A stretch of 64,000 nucleotides of DNA, taken from an uncultured Clostridia bacterium (lineage in GTDB: Bacteria > Bacillota > Clostridia > RUG12999). The DNA lies in assembly GCA_934792465.1 (NCBI GenBank), contig CAKVOK010000006.1, positions 1 to 64,000 of the forward strand, given 5' to 3'. Made by a program: the position numbers and the translations under genes. The first letter of the stretch is position 1, and every line of letters begins with the position of its first letter. A model generated the notes under the pieces. It saw only the letters and a list, made by a program, of their open reading frames with translations. It was not told the DNA's origin and ran no database searches. Positions 7,259 through 16,617 of the stretch are shown piece by piece.

Positions 7259-9871
7259 ATGGTTAGAAATTATGGAACGGTAGACAGTGTGGAAACTCTT
7301 GAAAAGGCATTGAAAGAGCTTAAATCGGCACAGGAAAAGTTCGCTTCGTTCACACAGGAACAGGTAGACAAAATATTCCTGGCTGCCGCCATTGCCGCAA
7401 ATAAACAGAGAATCCCCCTTGCAAAAATGGCTGTTGAAGAAACGGGAATGGGTGTGCTTGAGGACAAGGTTATTAAAAACAACTATGCAAGCGAATATAT
7501 TTATAACAGATACAAAAATGTAAAGACCTGCGGAATTATCGAGGAAGATAAGGCATTCGGCATTAAAAAAATCGCAGAGCCGATAGGCGTTATAGCCGCC
7601 GTAATCCCTACGACAAATCCGACGTCAACCGCAATTTTCAAAACGCTTATAGCGCTCAAAACGAGAAACGGTATTATAATCAGTCCGCATCCCCGTGCGA
7701 AGAAAAGCACGATAGAAGCCGCAAAGACGGTGCTTGAAGCGGCTGTTGAAGCCGGTGCGCCGGAGGGCATTATCCGCTGGATAGACGTACCCTCGCTGGA
7801 GATGACAAACCTCGTTATGAAAGAGGCGGACATTATCCTTGCGACAGGCGGTCCGGGCATGGTAAAAGCCGCATATTCGAGCGGAAAACCGGCACTCGGC
7901 GTGGGAGCGGGAAATACACCGGCAATCATAGACGAAACGGCGGATATTACGCTTGCCGTCAATTCTATTATCCATTCAAAGACGTTTGACAACGGCATGA
8001 TATGCGCTTCCGAACAGTCGGTGATTGTTTCGGACAAGATATATTCCGCCGTGAAAAAGGAATTTACGGCGAGAGGCTGTTATTTTTTAACGGCGAACGA
8101 AACGGAGAAAGTAAGAAAAACAATTATAATAAACGGTGCGCTGAACGCTAAGATAGTGGGTCAGCCGGCTGCGAAAATCGCTGCACTTGCAGGGGTTACC
8201 GTGCCGGAAAGCACAAAAATCATAATAGGAGAGGTTACAAGCGTCGAATTGAGCGAGGAATTTGCTCACGAAAAGCTTTCGCCCGTACTTGCAATGTACA
8301 AATCGAAAAGCTTTGAGGACGCTTTGAATAAAGCCGAACAGCTCATAGCAGACGGCGGTTACGGGCATACATCGTCCGTATATATAGATGAAAAAACGGA
8401 ACAGGCGAAACTCAGCGAATTTGCGGAACGCATGAAAACCTGCCGAATCCTCGTGAACACTCCGTCGTCGCACGGCGGAATAGGCGATATATACAACTTC
8501 AAACTCACACCGTCGCTGACTCTCGGCTGCGGAAGCTGGGGCGGAAACTCAGTGTCGGAAAACGTGGGTGCGCTTCACCTTATAAATATAAAAACGGTTG
8601 CGGAAAGAAGGGAAAATATGCTGTGGTTCAGAGCTCCGGAAAAGGTTTATATAAAGAAAGGCTGTCTGCCTGTTGCGCTTGACGAATTGAAAACCGTCAT
8701 GAACAAGAAAAAAGCCGTTATCGTAACAGATTCGTTCCTGTATCATAACGGATATACGAAACCGATTACCGATAAACTCGATGAAATCGGCATAACGCAT
8801 ACAACGTTTTTCGATGTTGCGCCCGACCCTACGCTCGAATGTGCGAAAAACGGCGCAATGCTCATGAAATCCTTTGAACCGGACGTTATTATAGCGGTCG
8901 GCGGAGGCAGCGCCATGGACGCCGCAAAGATAATGTGGGTGCTGTATGAGCATCCGGAAGCGGATTTCATGGATATGGCAATGCGTTTTATGGATATAAG
9001 AAAACGTGTGTACACGTTCCCGAAAATGGGCGAAAAGGCATATTTCATCGCTGTTCCGACATCTGCCGGAACGGGAAGCGAGGTAACGCCGTTCGCCGTT
9101 ATCACAGATGAAAAAACGGGTGTGAAATATCCGCTTGCGGATTATGAGCTTATGCCGAAAATGGCTATAGTTGACGCCGATATGCATATGTCCGCACCGA
9201 AAGGACTGACAAGCGCTTCCGGCATAGACGCCGTGACACACGCTCTCGAAGCGTATGCTTCCATGATGGCAACGGAGTTTACGGACGGTCTGGCACTCGA
9301 AGCATTGAAAACAATATTTAAATATCTGCCCCGTGCATACGACAACGGTCCGAACGACCCCGAAGCACGTGAAAAAATGGCGAATGCCGCAACAATGGCA
9401 GGTATGGCGTTTGCGAACGCATTCCTCGGAGTGTGCCACTCCATGGCGCACAAGCTCGGTGCTTTCTTCCATCTGCCGCACGGCGTTGCGAATGCGCTGA
9501 TGATAAACGAGGTTTTGAGATTCAACGCAAGCGAAACACCGGCGAAAATGGGTACGTTTCCGCAGTATGCATATCCGCATACGCTCGAAAGATATGCGCA
9601 GGTTGCGGATGCACTCGGCATAAAGGGCAAGAACAATGCGGAGAAATTAGACGGACTTGCGGAAGCAATTACCGAATTGAAACACAAAATCGGCATAAAG
9701 GATACGATAAGGGAATACGGCATTGACGAAAAAGAATTTTCGGAAAAGCTTGACGAAATGTCCGAGCTGGCATTCGACGACCAGTGTACGGGCGCAAATC
9801 CGAGATATCCGCTTATAAGCGAAATTAAACAGATGTATATTAACGCATATTACGGGGGCGAAAAAGTTTGA
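7259..9871 (+). CDS. adhE: bifunctional acetaldehyde/alcohol dehydrogenase AdhE
   Basis: 870 residues, the full AdhE length. It reduces acetyl-CoA to acetaldehyde and then to ethanol with two NADH, and assembles into spirosomes. The N-terminal aldehyde dehydrogenase half (about 1-440) holds the catalytic cysteine in FDNGMICASEQS (about residue 249). The C-terminal iron alcohol dehydrogenase half has the NAD-binding GGGSAMDAAK and the Fe-ligand histidines in CHSMAHKLGAFFHLPHG. AAAGGAG lies 8 bases before the ATG. It is monocistronic. The hydrogenase cluster about 1.5 kb downstream offers the other electron sink. Confidence 0.98.
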   Translation: MVRNYGTVDSVETLEKALKELKSAQEKFASFTQEQVDKIFLAAAIAANKQRIPLAKMAVEETGMGVLEDKVIKNNYASEYIYNRYKNVKTCGIIEEDKAFGIKKIAEPIGVIAAVIPTTNPTSTAIFKTLIALKTRNGIIISPHPRAKKSTIEAAKTVLEAAVEAGAPEGIIRWIDVPSLEMTNLVMKEADIILATGGPGMVKAAYSSGKPALGVGAGNTPAIIDETADITLAVNSIIHSKTFDNGMICASEQSVIVSDKIYSAVKKEFTARGCYFLTANETEKVRKTIIINGALNAKIVGQPAAKIAALAGVTVPESTKIIIGEVTSVELSEEFAHEKLSPVLAMYKSKSFEDALNKAEQLIADGGYGHTSSVYIDEKTEQAKLSEFAERMKTCRILVNTPSSHGGIGDIYNFKLTPSLTLGCGSWGGNSVSENVGALHLINIKTVAERRENMLWFRAPEKVYIKKGCLPVALDELKTVMNKKKAVIVTDSFLYHNGYTKPITDKLDEIGITHTTFFDVAPDPTLECAKNGAMLMKSFEPDVIIAVGGGSAMDAAKIMWVLYEHPEADFMDMAMRFMDIRKRVYTFPKMGEKAYFIAVPTSAGTGSEVTPFAVITDEKTGVKYPLADYELMPKMAIVDADMHMSAPKGLTSASGIDAVTHALEAYASMMATEFTDGLALEALKTIFKYLPRAYDNGPNDPEAREKMANAATMAGMAFANAFLGVCHSMAHKLGAFFHLPHGVANALMINEVLRFNASETPAKMGTFPQYAYPHTLERYAQVADALGIKGKNNAEKLDGLAEAITELKHKIGIKDTIREYGIDEKEFSEKLDEMSELAFDDQCTGANPRYPLISEIKQMYINAYYGGEKV

Positions 9872-10007
9872 AAAAATTGCCCATAGCACTGCTTTTTGTT
9901 CGGGGCGGTACAAAAAGGTACAGCACCGCTCACGGCAAAACAGCACTATAACTAAATTTCTTTCAAACTTGGTTTTGTGTCTTGCGGCACGGAAAGGAAG
10001 GGTCATA

Positions 10008-10757
10008 ATGAAGCTTGATAAGGTAATCGCTGTCAGAACCGATAAAACGGTGTATAAAGACGGAGATAAAGTTATTAAAATATTTAACAATAATTATTCA
10101 AAAGCAAATATATTGAACGAAGCATTGAACCAGGCGAGAGTTGAGGAAACGGGACTTAATGTCCCAAGCCTCCTCGAAGTCACGAAGATTGACGGAAAAT
10201 GGGCGATAGTTACGCAGTTTATCCCCGGAAAGACGCTTGAAATGCTTATGAAAGAAAATCCGGACAAACGTGACGAATATGTCAATTTGTTTGTTGATAT
10301 ACAAAAAGAAATTCTCGGCAAAAGAGCACCGATGCTGAATAAGCTTACCGAGAAAATGCAGATGAAAATCTCGGCTGCGAATCTCGATGCGGCCATAAAA
10401 TATGAGCTGCATACACGTCTTGACGCAATGCCGAGGCATAAAAAGGTGTGCCACGGAGATTTTAACCCAAGCAATATCATAATAACGGACGAGGGCGTGC
10501 CGTATGTGCTGGATTGGTCGCACGTTACGCAGGGCAACGGCGCAGCGGACGCCGCCAGGTCATACCTACTGTTTTGGCTTGCAAAAGAGATAAATACGGC
10601 GGAAAAATATCTTGATTTGTTCTGTGAAAAAACGGAAACAAAGAAACAGTATGTGCAGAAATGGATACCCATAGTTGCGGCTTCGCAGCTGACGAAAGGC
10701 AACGAGAATCAGAGAACATTTCTTATGCACTGGATAGATGTTGTGGACTATGAGTGA
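10008..10757 (+). CDS. APH-fold phosphotransferase family protein
   Basis: 249 residues of the aminoglycoside phosphotransferase / choline kinase-like fold. The catalytic loop is CHGDFNPSNI and the metal-binding DFG-like motif is VLDWSH; an N-terminal lobe with beta strands (KTVYKDGDKVIKIF) and the hinge VTQFIPGKTLE can be seen. It probably phosphorylates a small molecule. The family is broad, so antibiotic resistance should not be assumed. GGAAAGGAAGGG lies upstream of the ATG at 10008. It stands alone between adhE and repeats. Confidence 0.75.
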   Translation: MKLDKVIAVRTDKTVYKDGDKVIKIFNNNYSKANILNEALNQARVEETGLNVPSLLEVTKIDGKWAIVTQFIPGKTLEMLMKENPDKRDEYVNLFVDIQKEILGKRAPMLNKLTEKMQMKISAANLDAAIKYELHTRLDAMPRHKKVCHGDFNPSNIIITDEGVPYVLDWSHVTQGNGAADAARSYLLFWLAKEINTAEKYLDLFCEKTETKKQYVQKWIPIVAASQLTKGNENQRTFLMHWIDVVDYE

Positions 10758-10758
10758 T

Positions 10759-10981
10759 AGCTAAATTCGCACCCCAAGGGCACTTCTTCCCTACACTGCG
10801 TTGCGGTCAGGGCGCCTATCGGCGAGCTAAATGTGCGTTGCACGCTAAATTGAACTACGTTCAGCTAAATGTGTTGCACACGCTAAAAAGGCGAATTTAA
10901 TTTAGCTGTTTCGCAAGAAATAATTTAGCTATCGAATGAAATGAGATAATTTAGCTTTGCACGACAGTGCAAAATTTAGCT
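10759..10981 (+). repeat. R2 repeat array
   Basis: Starts 2 bp after the APH stop codon. It is a string of AGCTAAAT/AATTTAGCT units 20-30 bp apart. Between neighbouring units lie different small palindromes, such as TTTCGCAAGAAA and TTGCACGACAGTGCAA. This copy is longer than the others, with extra AGCTAAAT units around 10825-10890. Confidence 0.85.
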
Positions 10982-11009
10982 GATGTACACTCCGTAGAGG
11001 CAGATATTG

Positions 11010-11306
11010 TCCGCCCGAAATGGTTGCCGAACGATAAAAACGGGCGGATGCTATCCGCCCCTACAATGTCGGTGCGCCTGCGGGAGCAAGTGCAGACCTA
11101 CAACCCCTCAGTCACCTACGCTGACAGCTCTACCAAGGCACGCCTACGTATGCCGCAGACCTACAACCCCTCAGACGGCATACGCCGCCAGCTCCCCTTA
11201 CACAGGGGAGCCTATAGGTGTAAGTGCAGACCCAATTCAGCGGCACAGACTAAAGCCTCCCTTGTGTAAAGGGAGGGGGACCGCCTGTGGCGGTGGAAGG
11301 GTTGTA
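11010..11306 (+). repeat. R4 hairpin plus R3 modular repeat
   Basis: 11010-11067 holds a GGGCGGATGCTATCCGCCC hairpin (R4, also at 57478-57506). 11096-11306 is an R3 element. It starts ACCTACAACCCCTCAG and carries a GGCACGCCTACGTATGCC cassette and a CCCCTTACACAGGGG hairpin. It ends with the inverted arm GGGAGGGGGACCGCC...GGAAGGGTTGTA. Open frames here are by-products of the repeat. Together with R2 it explains the whole 10758-11395 gap. Confidence 0.85.
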
Positions 11307-11395
11307 ATAACGGCACAAAACCTAACAAAGTACGCAAAAAAATTAAAATATAAAAAATATACTGCCGAAATTCGGCGGGGAATGGAGTTTTGAAA

Positions 11396-11638
11396 ATGAA
11401 AGTTACAATTTGCATAGGAAGCTCATGTCATCTGAAAGGGTCAAGACAGGTAATAGATTCGCTGCAGACCCTTGTTGCTGAAAACAATCTTGCGGATAAA
11501 GTGGAGCTTTGCGGAGCATTCTGCATGAAAAACTGCGTAAACGGCGTCAGCGTAAAGGTTGACGGCGAGCTTTTCTCGGTGTCGGCAGATAACGTAAAAG
11601 ATTTTTTTGACGACCAGATTTTAAGCAAGGTTAAATAA
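11396..11638 (+). CDS. thioredoxin-like [2Fe-2S] ferredoxin, NuoE-like
   Basis: 80 residues starting MKVTICIGSSCHLKGS; I chose the ATG with GGAG 8 bases upstream over the TTG two codons earlier. The cysteine pattern C-x4-C ... C-x3-C (CIGSSC, then CGAFCMKNC) is that of the NuoE-like [2Fe-2S] fold. Such small proteins often accompany group B and C [FeFe] hydrogenases in clostridia. It lies about 180 bp before the sensory hydrogenase, separated by an R1 repeat, and probably carries electrons for the cluster. The function is inferred from fold and context. Confidence 0.85.
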   Translation: MKVTICIGSSCHLKGSRQVIDSLQTLVAENNLADKVELCGAFCMKNCVNGVSVKVDGELFSVSADNVKDFFDDQILSKVK

Positions 11639-11659
11639 TTCCGGCGTAAAGCCTCTGCC

Positions 11660-11785
11660 CCTTATAACTAAATTAAGATGTCCTCCGCCTCTCTCGGCGG
11701 CGGATTCCGCTTAATTTTTTTCAGCGGCGGGATACAATCTCCCGCCGAAAACGTTGAATGACGGGGCTAAAGCCCCTTATTTAAG
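11660..11785 (+). repeat. R1 repeat copy
   Basis: Carries the same CTAAATTAAGATGTCCTCCG stretch and the CCGCCGAAAACGTTGAATG plus GGGGCTAAAGCCCC hairpin as the 1-194 copies, in the same plus-strand orientation. It sits between the [2Fe-2S] gene and the sensory hydrogenase, so it may partly separate their transcripts. Confidence 0.85.
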
Positions 11786-11814
11786 GGAAATAAAAGAGAA
11801 AAGGAGTGGCATAT

Positions 11815-13485
11815 ATGCCTGAATGTTTGCAGACAAAAAAATCCAACTGCAAAAACTGTTATAAATGTATAAGATACTGTCCCGTGAAATCGCTTAAATT
11901 TACAGACGGACAGGCTCATATCATAAGAAATGAATGTGTACTCTGCGGCGAGTGCTACGTAGTCTGTCCCCAGAACGCAAAGCAGATAAGAGATGATGTC
12001 CCGGAAGCAAGGAAGCTTATAGCGGACGGCGGAAAGGTCTTTGCGAGTATTGCTCCGTCTTATGCCGCAAGGTATCACGGAAAAAATATTGCCGATATTC
12101 GTGCGGCGCTTAAAAAACTCGGTTTTTACGATGTCCGGGAAACCGCTGTAGGTGCCGCTATAGTAAAGAAAGAATACGAACGTATGGTGAGAGAAAAGGA
12201 AAGCGATATTATAATATCGTCCTGCTGCCATACGGTAAATTCGCTTATAGCAAGACATTTTACAAATGCTTTGCCGTATCTTGCAAAGGTGCTTTCGCCG
12301 ATGCAGGCGCACGCAAAGAGAATAAAAGAGGAAAACGAGGGTGCAAAGGTTGTTTTCATAGGTCCTTGCATATCCAAAAAACAGGAAGCGGAGAAATATC
12401 CCGGCTATGCCGATACGGTGCTTACTTTTGAGGAACTGGATAAGTGGCTTGCAGAGGAGGGCATTACGATAGAAAGCGGAAACAAGGACGATTTCAACGG
12501 CAGAACACGTATATTTCCGACCTCCGGCGGTATTCTTGCCAGTATGGACAAACAGGAGGACGTTACCTACCTCGTGGTAGACGGTATGGAAAACTGTATA
12601 AATGCGCTTACGGATATCGAAAACGGCGAGATTAAAAATTGCTTCATAGAGATGTCGGCGTGCAGCGGCAGCTGTATTTCCGGCCCGGTGCTGAAAAGAA
12701 CGCATCAGAATCCGCTGGAAAATCTGCTTGAAATCAAAAAAGGCGCAGGCAAGACAGACTTCGGAGTTGAAGCGGAGAAGGATTTGTTTAAAGATATTTC
12801 GTTTGAGGGTATTTCGGCATCTGTTATGCCGGGCGAAGCGGAAATCAAGGAAATTCTGCGCAAAATGGGTAAGACAGACCCCGAAAAAGAGCTGAACTGC
12901 GGCAGCTGCGGATACAGCACGTGCCGCGAAAAGGCGATTGCCGTGTTCAAGGGCAAAGCAGACCTCACGATGTGCCTGCCGTTCCTGAAGGACAAGGCGG
13001 AAAGCTTCTCGGATGCGATTATCGGCAATACCCCGAACGGCATAATCGTTCTTGACGACAGCCTTAATATACAGCAGATAAACAGAGCGGCGAAAAAGAT
13101 TCTGAATCTGCCGCCGAGTACAAACGTATTGAACGAGCCTGTTGTGAGAATCCTCGACCCGGTTGACTATGTTATGGCACTCAATGAGGAAAAAAACGTT
13201 TTCGACAATAAAAAATATCTTGCCGAATATTCAAAATATATAGAAGAAACGATTATATACAACAAGGAATATAAAATTCTTATGATTTTCATCAAGGATA
13301 TAAGCGAGGAAGAAAAAATCAAAAACAGCAAGAATGTTCAGAGCAAAGCGGCTGTGGAGATTACGGATAAGGTAATCGAAAAACAGATGAGAGTTGTTCA
13401 GGAAATAGCCTCGCTTCTCGGCGAAACAACGGCAGAAACCAAAATTGCGCTTTTAAAACTGAAGGAGACATTGAATGATGAATAA
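11815..13485 (+). CDS. putative sensory [FeFe] hydrogenase with PAS domain (group C-like)
   Basis: 556 residues from the ATG at 11815 (AAGGAG 8 bases upstream; the GTG at 11806 overlaps that site). Order: two 4Fe-4S ferredoxin motifs (CKNCYKCIRYCP and CVLCGECYVVCP, residues ~12-50), an H-cluster domain (residues ~60-300), a 4Fe-4S domain with CGSCGYSTC (~361), a PAS domain (~397-500) and a helical tail. H-cluster ligands are present: SSCCHTV, GPCISKK and SACSGSC. The canonical TSCCP proline is replaced by His. Lineages with PAS are proposed as hydrogen sensors. It overlaps a phosphatase gene, supporting a signalling role. Activity is unproven. Confidence 0.9.
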   Translation: MPECLQTKKSNCKNCYKCIRYCPVKSLKFTDGQAHIIRNECVLCGECYVVCPQNAKQIRDDVPEARKLIADGGKVFASIAPSYAARYHGKNIADIRAALKKLGFYDVRETAVGAAIVKKEYERMVREKESDIIISSCCHTVNSLIARHFTNALPYLAKVLSPMQAHAKRIKEENEGAKVVFIGPCISKKQEAEKYPGYADTVLTFEELDKWLAEEGITIESGNKDDFNGRTRIFPTSGGILASMDKQEDVTYLVVDGMENCINALTDIENGEIKNCFIEMSACSGSCISGPVLKRTHQNPLENLLEIKKGAGKTDFGVEAEKDLFKDISFEGISASVMPGEAEIKEILRKMGKTDPEKELNCGSCGYSTCREKAIAVFKGKADLTMCLPFLKDKAESFSDAIIGNTPNGIIVLDDSLNIQQINRAAKKILNLPPSTNVLNEPVVRILDPVDYVMALNEEKNVFDNKKYLAEYSKYIEETIIYNKEYKILMIFIKDISEEEKIKNSKNVQSKAAVEITDKVIEKQMRVVQEIASLLGETTAETKIALLKLKETLNDE

Positions 13486-14647
13486 TTTATGCGTGGATAT
13501 AGCCTCCAGAAGTCTTATAAAATATGAAGAAGAGCTGTGCGGAGATATGGTGCAGATTGTGCGTGACGGCGATTCGTCCGTACTTGTGCTTTCGGACGGA
13601 CTGGGCAGCGGAGTTAAGGCGAATATATTGGCAACGCTCACCTCGAAGATTATTTCCACTATGATTGCCGAAAAAATGAGTATAGAAGAATGTGTAAACA
13701 CCGTGGTTTCCACACTGCCGGTGTGCAAAACGAGAGGCGTTGCATATTCTACGTTTACGATTATCAAGGTCACGAACAACAGCTATGCGGAAATTATTCA
13801 GTATGACAACCCGAAGGTAATACTCCTGCGAAACGGCGAAAATTATGAATTTCCGACAACTACGAAGATAATTGCCGGAAAGGAAATTATCGAGGGTAAG
13901 GTTAAGCTTGAAGAAAACGATATATTCGTTGCCATGAGCGACGGCGCTGTATATGCCGGCGTGGGAATGACTCTGAATTACGGCTGGCAGCGTGAAAATA
14001 TAATCGAGTTTTTGGAAGGAAACTATTCGCCGAATCTGAGCGCACAGGGCGTGGCTTCGCTCACTGCGGACGCCTGCGATGATTTGTACGGGCACAAACC
14101 CGGTGATGATACGACGATAGCCTGCATAAAGGTGCGTGAGAGAAAGGTTGTGAATCTGCTTTTCGGACCTCCGAGAAATCCCGACGACGCAAACACCATG
14201 ATGGCACTGTTTTTTGCCAAAAAGGGACGGCATATAATCTCCGGCGGAACAACGTCGTCGATTGCGGCGAAATATCTCGGCCGCAGACTGGAAACGGGGA
14301 TAGATTACATAGACCCCGAAATACCGCCGACCGCAAAGATAGAGGGCGTAGACCTCGTGACGGAGGGCGTTATAACGCTCAGCCGTGTGCTTGATTATGC
14401 CAGGGATTATGCGGACAAAAACGAGATGCATGCAAACTGGCAGAACAAGAAAGACGGTGCTTCGCTCATAGCGAATATGCTTTTTGAAGAAGCAACGGAT
14501 ATTAATTTTTATATCGGCCGTGCCGTGAATCCGGCGCATCAGAATCCCAATCTGCCGATAGGGTTTAATATAAAAATGCAGCTTGCCGAGCAGCTCGGCG
14601 AAACGCTTAAAAAAATGGGTAAGACCGTAAATGTAAGTTATTTTTAA
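13475..14647 (+). CDS. SpoIIE-type (PP2C) serine phosphatase of the hydrogenase cluster
   Basis: 390 residues. The start ATG has AAGGAGA 8 bases upstream and overlaps the end of the previous gene by 11 bp, so the two are translationally coupled. Residues ~1-220 form a PP2C/SpoIIE domain with metal-binding aspartates in VLSDGLGSG, AMSDGAVYAG and KPGDDTTIACI. Residues ~225-390 form a second region I do not recognise, starting VVNLLFGPPRNP and containing ISGGTTSSIAAKYLG. Such phosphatases occur beside group C [FeFe] hydrogenases. Its likely job is to pass a redox or H2 signal from the PAS hydrogenase to a phosphoprotein, but no kinase or partner is encoded nearby. Confidence 0.88.
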   Translation: MMNNLCVDIASRSLIKYEEELCGDMVQIVRDGDSSVLVLSDGLGSGVKANILATLTSKIISTMIAEKMSIEECVNTVVSTLPVCKTRGVAYSTFTIIKVTNNSYAEIIQYDNPKVILLRNGENYEFPTTTKIIAGKEIIEGKVKLEENDIFVAMSDGAVYAGVGMTLNYGWQRENIIEFLEGNYSPNLSAQGVASLTADACDDLYGHKPGDDTTIACIKVRERKVVNLLFGPPRNPDDANTMMALFFAKKGRHIISGGTTSSIAAKYLGRRLETGIDYIDPEIPPTAKIEGVDLVTEGVITLSRVLDYARDYADKNEMHANWQNKKDGASLIANMLFEEATDINFYIGRAVNPAHQNPNLPIGFNIKMQLAEQLGETLKKMGKTVNVSYF

Positions 14648-14661
14648 AAGGGTGAATAAAT

Positions 14662-16095
14662 ATGAAACTTAGAAAATTCGATACGAATGTGCAGTATCTG
14701 AAATATAAGGTGCTGCGTGAAGTGGCAAGATGCGCATGGAACGGTAACCTGCAAACGGGCATTATGGATATACCGAAAATCATTGTGCCTGGCAAGGAAT
14801 CCACAATGCGCTGCTGCGTGTACAAGGAAAGAGCCATCGTACAGGAAAGAATCAAGCTCGCAATGGGCGGAGATAAGAGCAATCCGAACGTGATTGAGGT
14901 AATAGATATAGCGTGCGACGAATGTCCCGTCAGCGGATACGACATAACGGAAGCGTGCCGCGGCTGTATCGCTCACCGCTGCGAAAGTGCCTGTAAGATG
15001 AATGCGATTTCGTTCGACCATCATCAGAAAGCGATTATCGACAAATCGAAATGCGTGAACTGCGGTGCGTGCGCAAAGGTTTGTCCGTACAGCGCAATTA
15101 TAAACAGAAAGCGTCCGTGTGAAAATGCCTGTAAGATAGGCGCAATTCATATGGCGGCGACAAAGGAAGCGGAGATTGACAACGAAAAATGTATCGCCTG
15201 CGGTGCGTGCGTGTATCAGTGTCCGTTCGGTGCGATAATAGACAAATCCTATATCCTCGACGTTATAAATATTTTGAAAGGCAGCGAGGAAAATAAGAAA
15301 TATAAGGTGTATGCGGTAATAGCTCCGTCCATATCGGGGCAGTTCTCGTATGCCAAGCTTGGACAGATAATAACGGGTATAGAGAAGCTCGGATTTTATC
15401 ATGTTGTAGAAGCGGCACTCGGCGCGGATATAGTTGCGTATGCGGAATCGAAAGAGCTTGCGGAATGTGACGGCTTTTTGACGAGCTCGTGCTGCCCGGC
15501 GTTCGTAAGCTATGTGGAAAAATATTTCCCGAAACTCAAAGACCATATTTCGCACAACCTTTCGCCTATGGCATCGATTGCGAAGTATATGAAAGAGAAA
15601 GACCCAGACTGCAAGATAGTGTTCGTTGGACCTTGCACGGCGAAAAAAGCGGAATTCCAAAAAGAAACCGTTGCGCCGTATATAGATTCGGTTATAACGT
15701 TCGAGGAGCTTCAGGCGCTGTTCGACAGCCGTGATTTCGATATTACGGATTTCGAGGAAAAATCACTTGACAACGCTTCGTATTTCGGACGTATTTTCGC
15801 AAGGAGCGGAGGTCTTGCCGAAGCCGTTGCGGAGGGTCTGAAAGAGCATGAAGTTACCGATTTTGAATACAAGCCGATTTCGTGCAACGGCATATCGGAA
15901 TGTAAGATTGCATTGCTCAAGGCTTCGAGAAATCTGCTGCCGAACAACTTTATTGAGGGTATGGCCTGTGTGGGCGGCTGCATAGGCGGTGCCGGATGCC
16001 TGACACATGAGGAAAAGAACAAAAAGGATATTGATAAATACGGCGAGGAAGCACTCGAAAAGACGATTAAGGACGCAATCAGCGTATTGAAATAA
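14662..16095 (+). CDS. [FeFe] hydrogenase, group B-like
   Basis: 477 residues. A distinctive N-terminal segment is followed by several 4Fe-4S motifs (CDECP, CRGCIAHRCESACK, CVNCGACAKVCP, CENACK and CIACGACVYQCP, residues ~86-200). The H-cluster domain has TSSCCPAFV (~275), GPCTAKKAE (~324) and EGMACVGGCIGGAG (~432-446), which are the group B versions of motifs L1-L3. It catalyses reversible H2 formation, probably from reduced ferredoxin. AAAAGGG lies before the ATG and the gene is 14 bp after the phosphatase, so it is the last gene of the operon and a likely target of the sensory pair. Confidence 0.92.
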   Translation: MKLRKFDTNVQYLKYKVLREVARCAWNGNLQTGIMDIPKIIVPGKESTMRCCVYKERAIVQERIKLAMGGDKSNPNVIEVIDIACDECPVSGYDITEACRGCIAHRCESACKMNAISFDHHQKAIIDKSKCVNCGACAKVCPYSAIINRKRPCENACKIGAIHMAATKEAEIDNEKCIACGACVYQCPFGAIIDKSYILDVINILKGSEENKKYKVYAVIAPSISGQFSYAKLGQIITGIEKLGFYHVVEAALGADIVAYAESKELAECDGFLTSSCCPAFVSYVEKYFPKLKDHISHNLSPMASIAKYMKEKDPDCKIVFVGPCTAKKAEFQKETVAPYIDSVITFEELQALFDSRDFDITDFEEKSLDNASYFGRIFARSGGLAEAVAEGLKEHEVTDFEYKPISCNGISECKIALLKASRNLLPNNFIEGMACVGGCIGGAGCLTHEEKNKKDIDKYGEEALEKTIKDAISVLK

Positions 16096-16104
16096 GATAT
16101 ATAA

Positions 16105-16516
16105 AGCTAAATTCGCACAGCGAATTTAATTTAGCTGTTTCGCAAGAAACAATTTAGCTGTCGAGTGAAACGAGATAATTTAGCTTTGCACGACAGTGCA
16201 AAATTTAGCTAATGCTTATACCGCTACCTACAACCCCTCAGTCGGCTTTGCCGCCAGCTCTACCAAGGCACGCCTACGTATGCCACAGGCATTACTCTGG
16301 TGCCCTTACACAGGGGAGCCTATAGAAGTATGTGCGAACCTAAGTGGGTGCCCTTACACAGGGGAGCCTATCAAAGTCAGTGCAAACCTCATTCAGTGGC
16401 ACAGACTAAAGCCTCCCTTGTGTAAAGGGAGGGGGACCGCCCGTGGCGGTGGAGGGATTGTAAAATGCGGCACAGACCAAAGCTTCCGGGGACTGCGTCA
16501 GTGGTGGAAGGGTTGT
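16105..16516 (+). repeat. R2 array then R3 modular repeat
   Basis: R2 at 16105-16210 has five AGCTAAAT/ATTTAGCT borders separated by short palindromes. R3 at 16226-16516 starts TACCTACAACCCCTCAG, carries the GGCACGCCTACG cassette and two CCCTTACACAGGGG hairpins, and ends in two inverted arms with ACCGCCCGTGGCGGT. Both read in the direction of the upstream hydrogenase gene. Confidence 0.85.
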
Positions 16517-16582
16517 CAAAAGCCTATATAAGGCGGTTGATGAAAGGCATTTTTATGAAATCAATACAAACAAATTTAAAGG

Positions 16583-16611
16583 TTGACAAAATTTGAAAAG
16601 TATGATATAAT
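16583..16611 (+). promoter_or_regulatory. perfect consensus promoter with no gene behind it
   Basis: TTGACA (16583-16588) and TATAAT (16606-16611) with exactly 17 bp between them, all 12 consensus bases present. No open frame of size follows for over 400 bp on this strand. Confidence 0.85.
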
Positions 16612-16617
16612 AATTTT

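Noticed and set aside
10008..10757. Aminoglycoside resistance gene
   Set aside because: The APH fold is shared by many metabolic kinases and nothing in the context suggests resistance.
11007..11393. Open frames of 60-130 codons in repeats, also at 10967, 16196, 32875, 33009, 46886, 49860 and 60385
   Set aside because: They lie fully within R2/R3 repeats, lack a ribosome binding site and encode the repeat itself (PYTGEPI-type peptide at every site).
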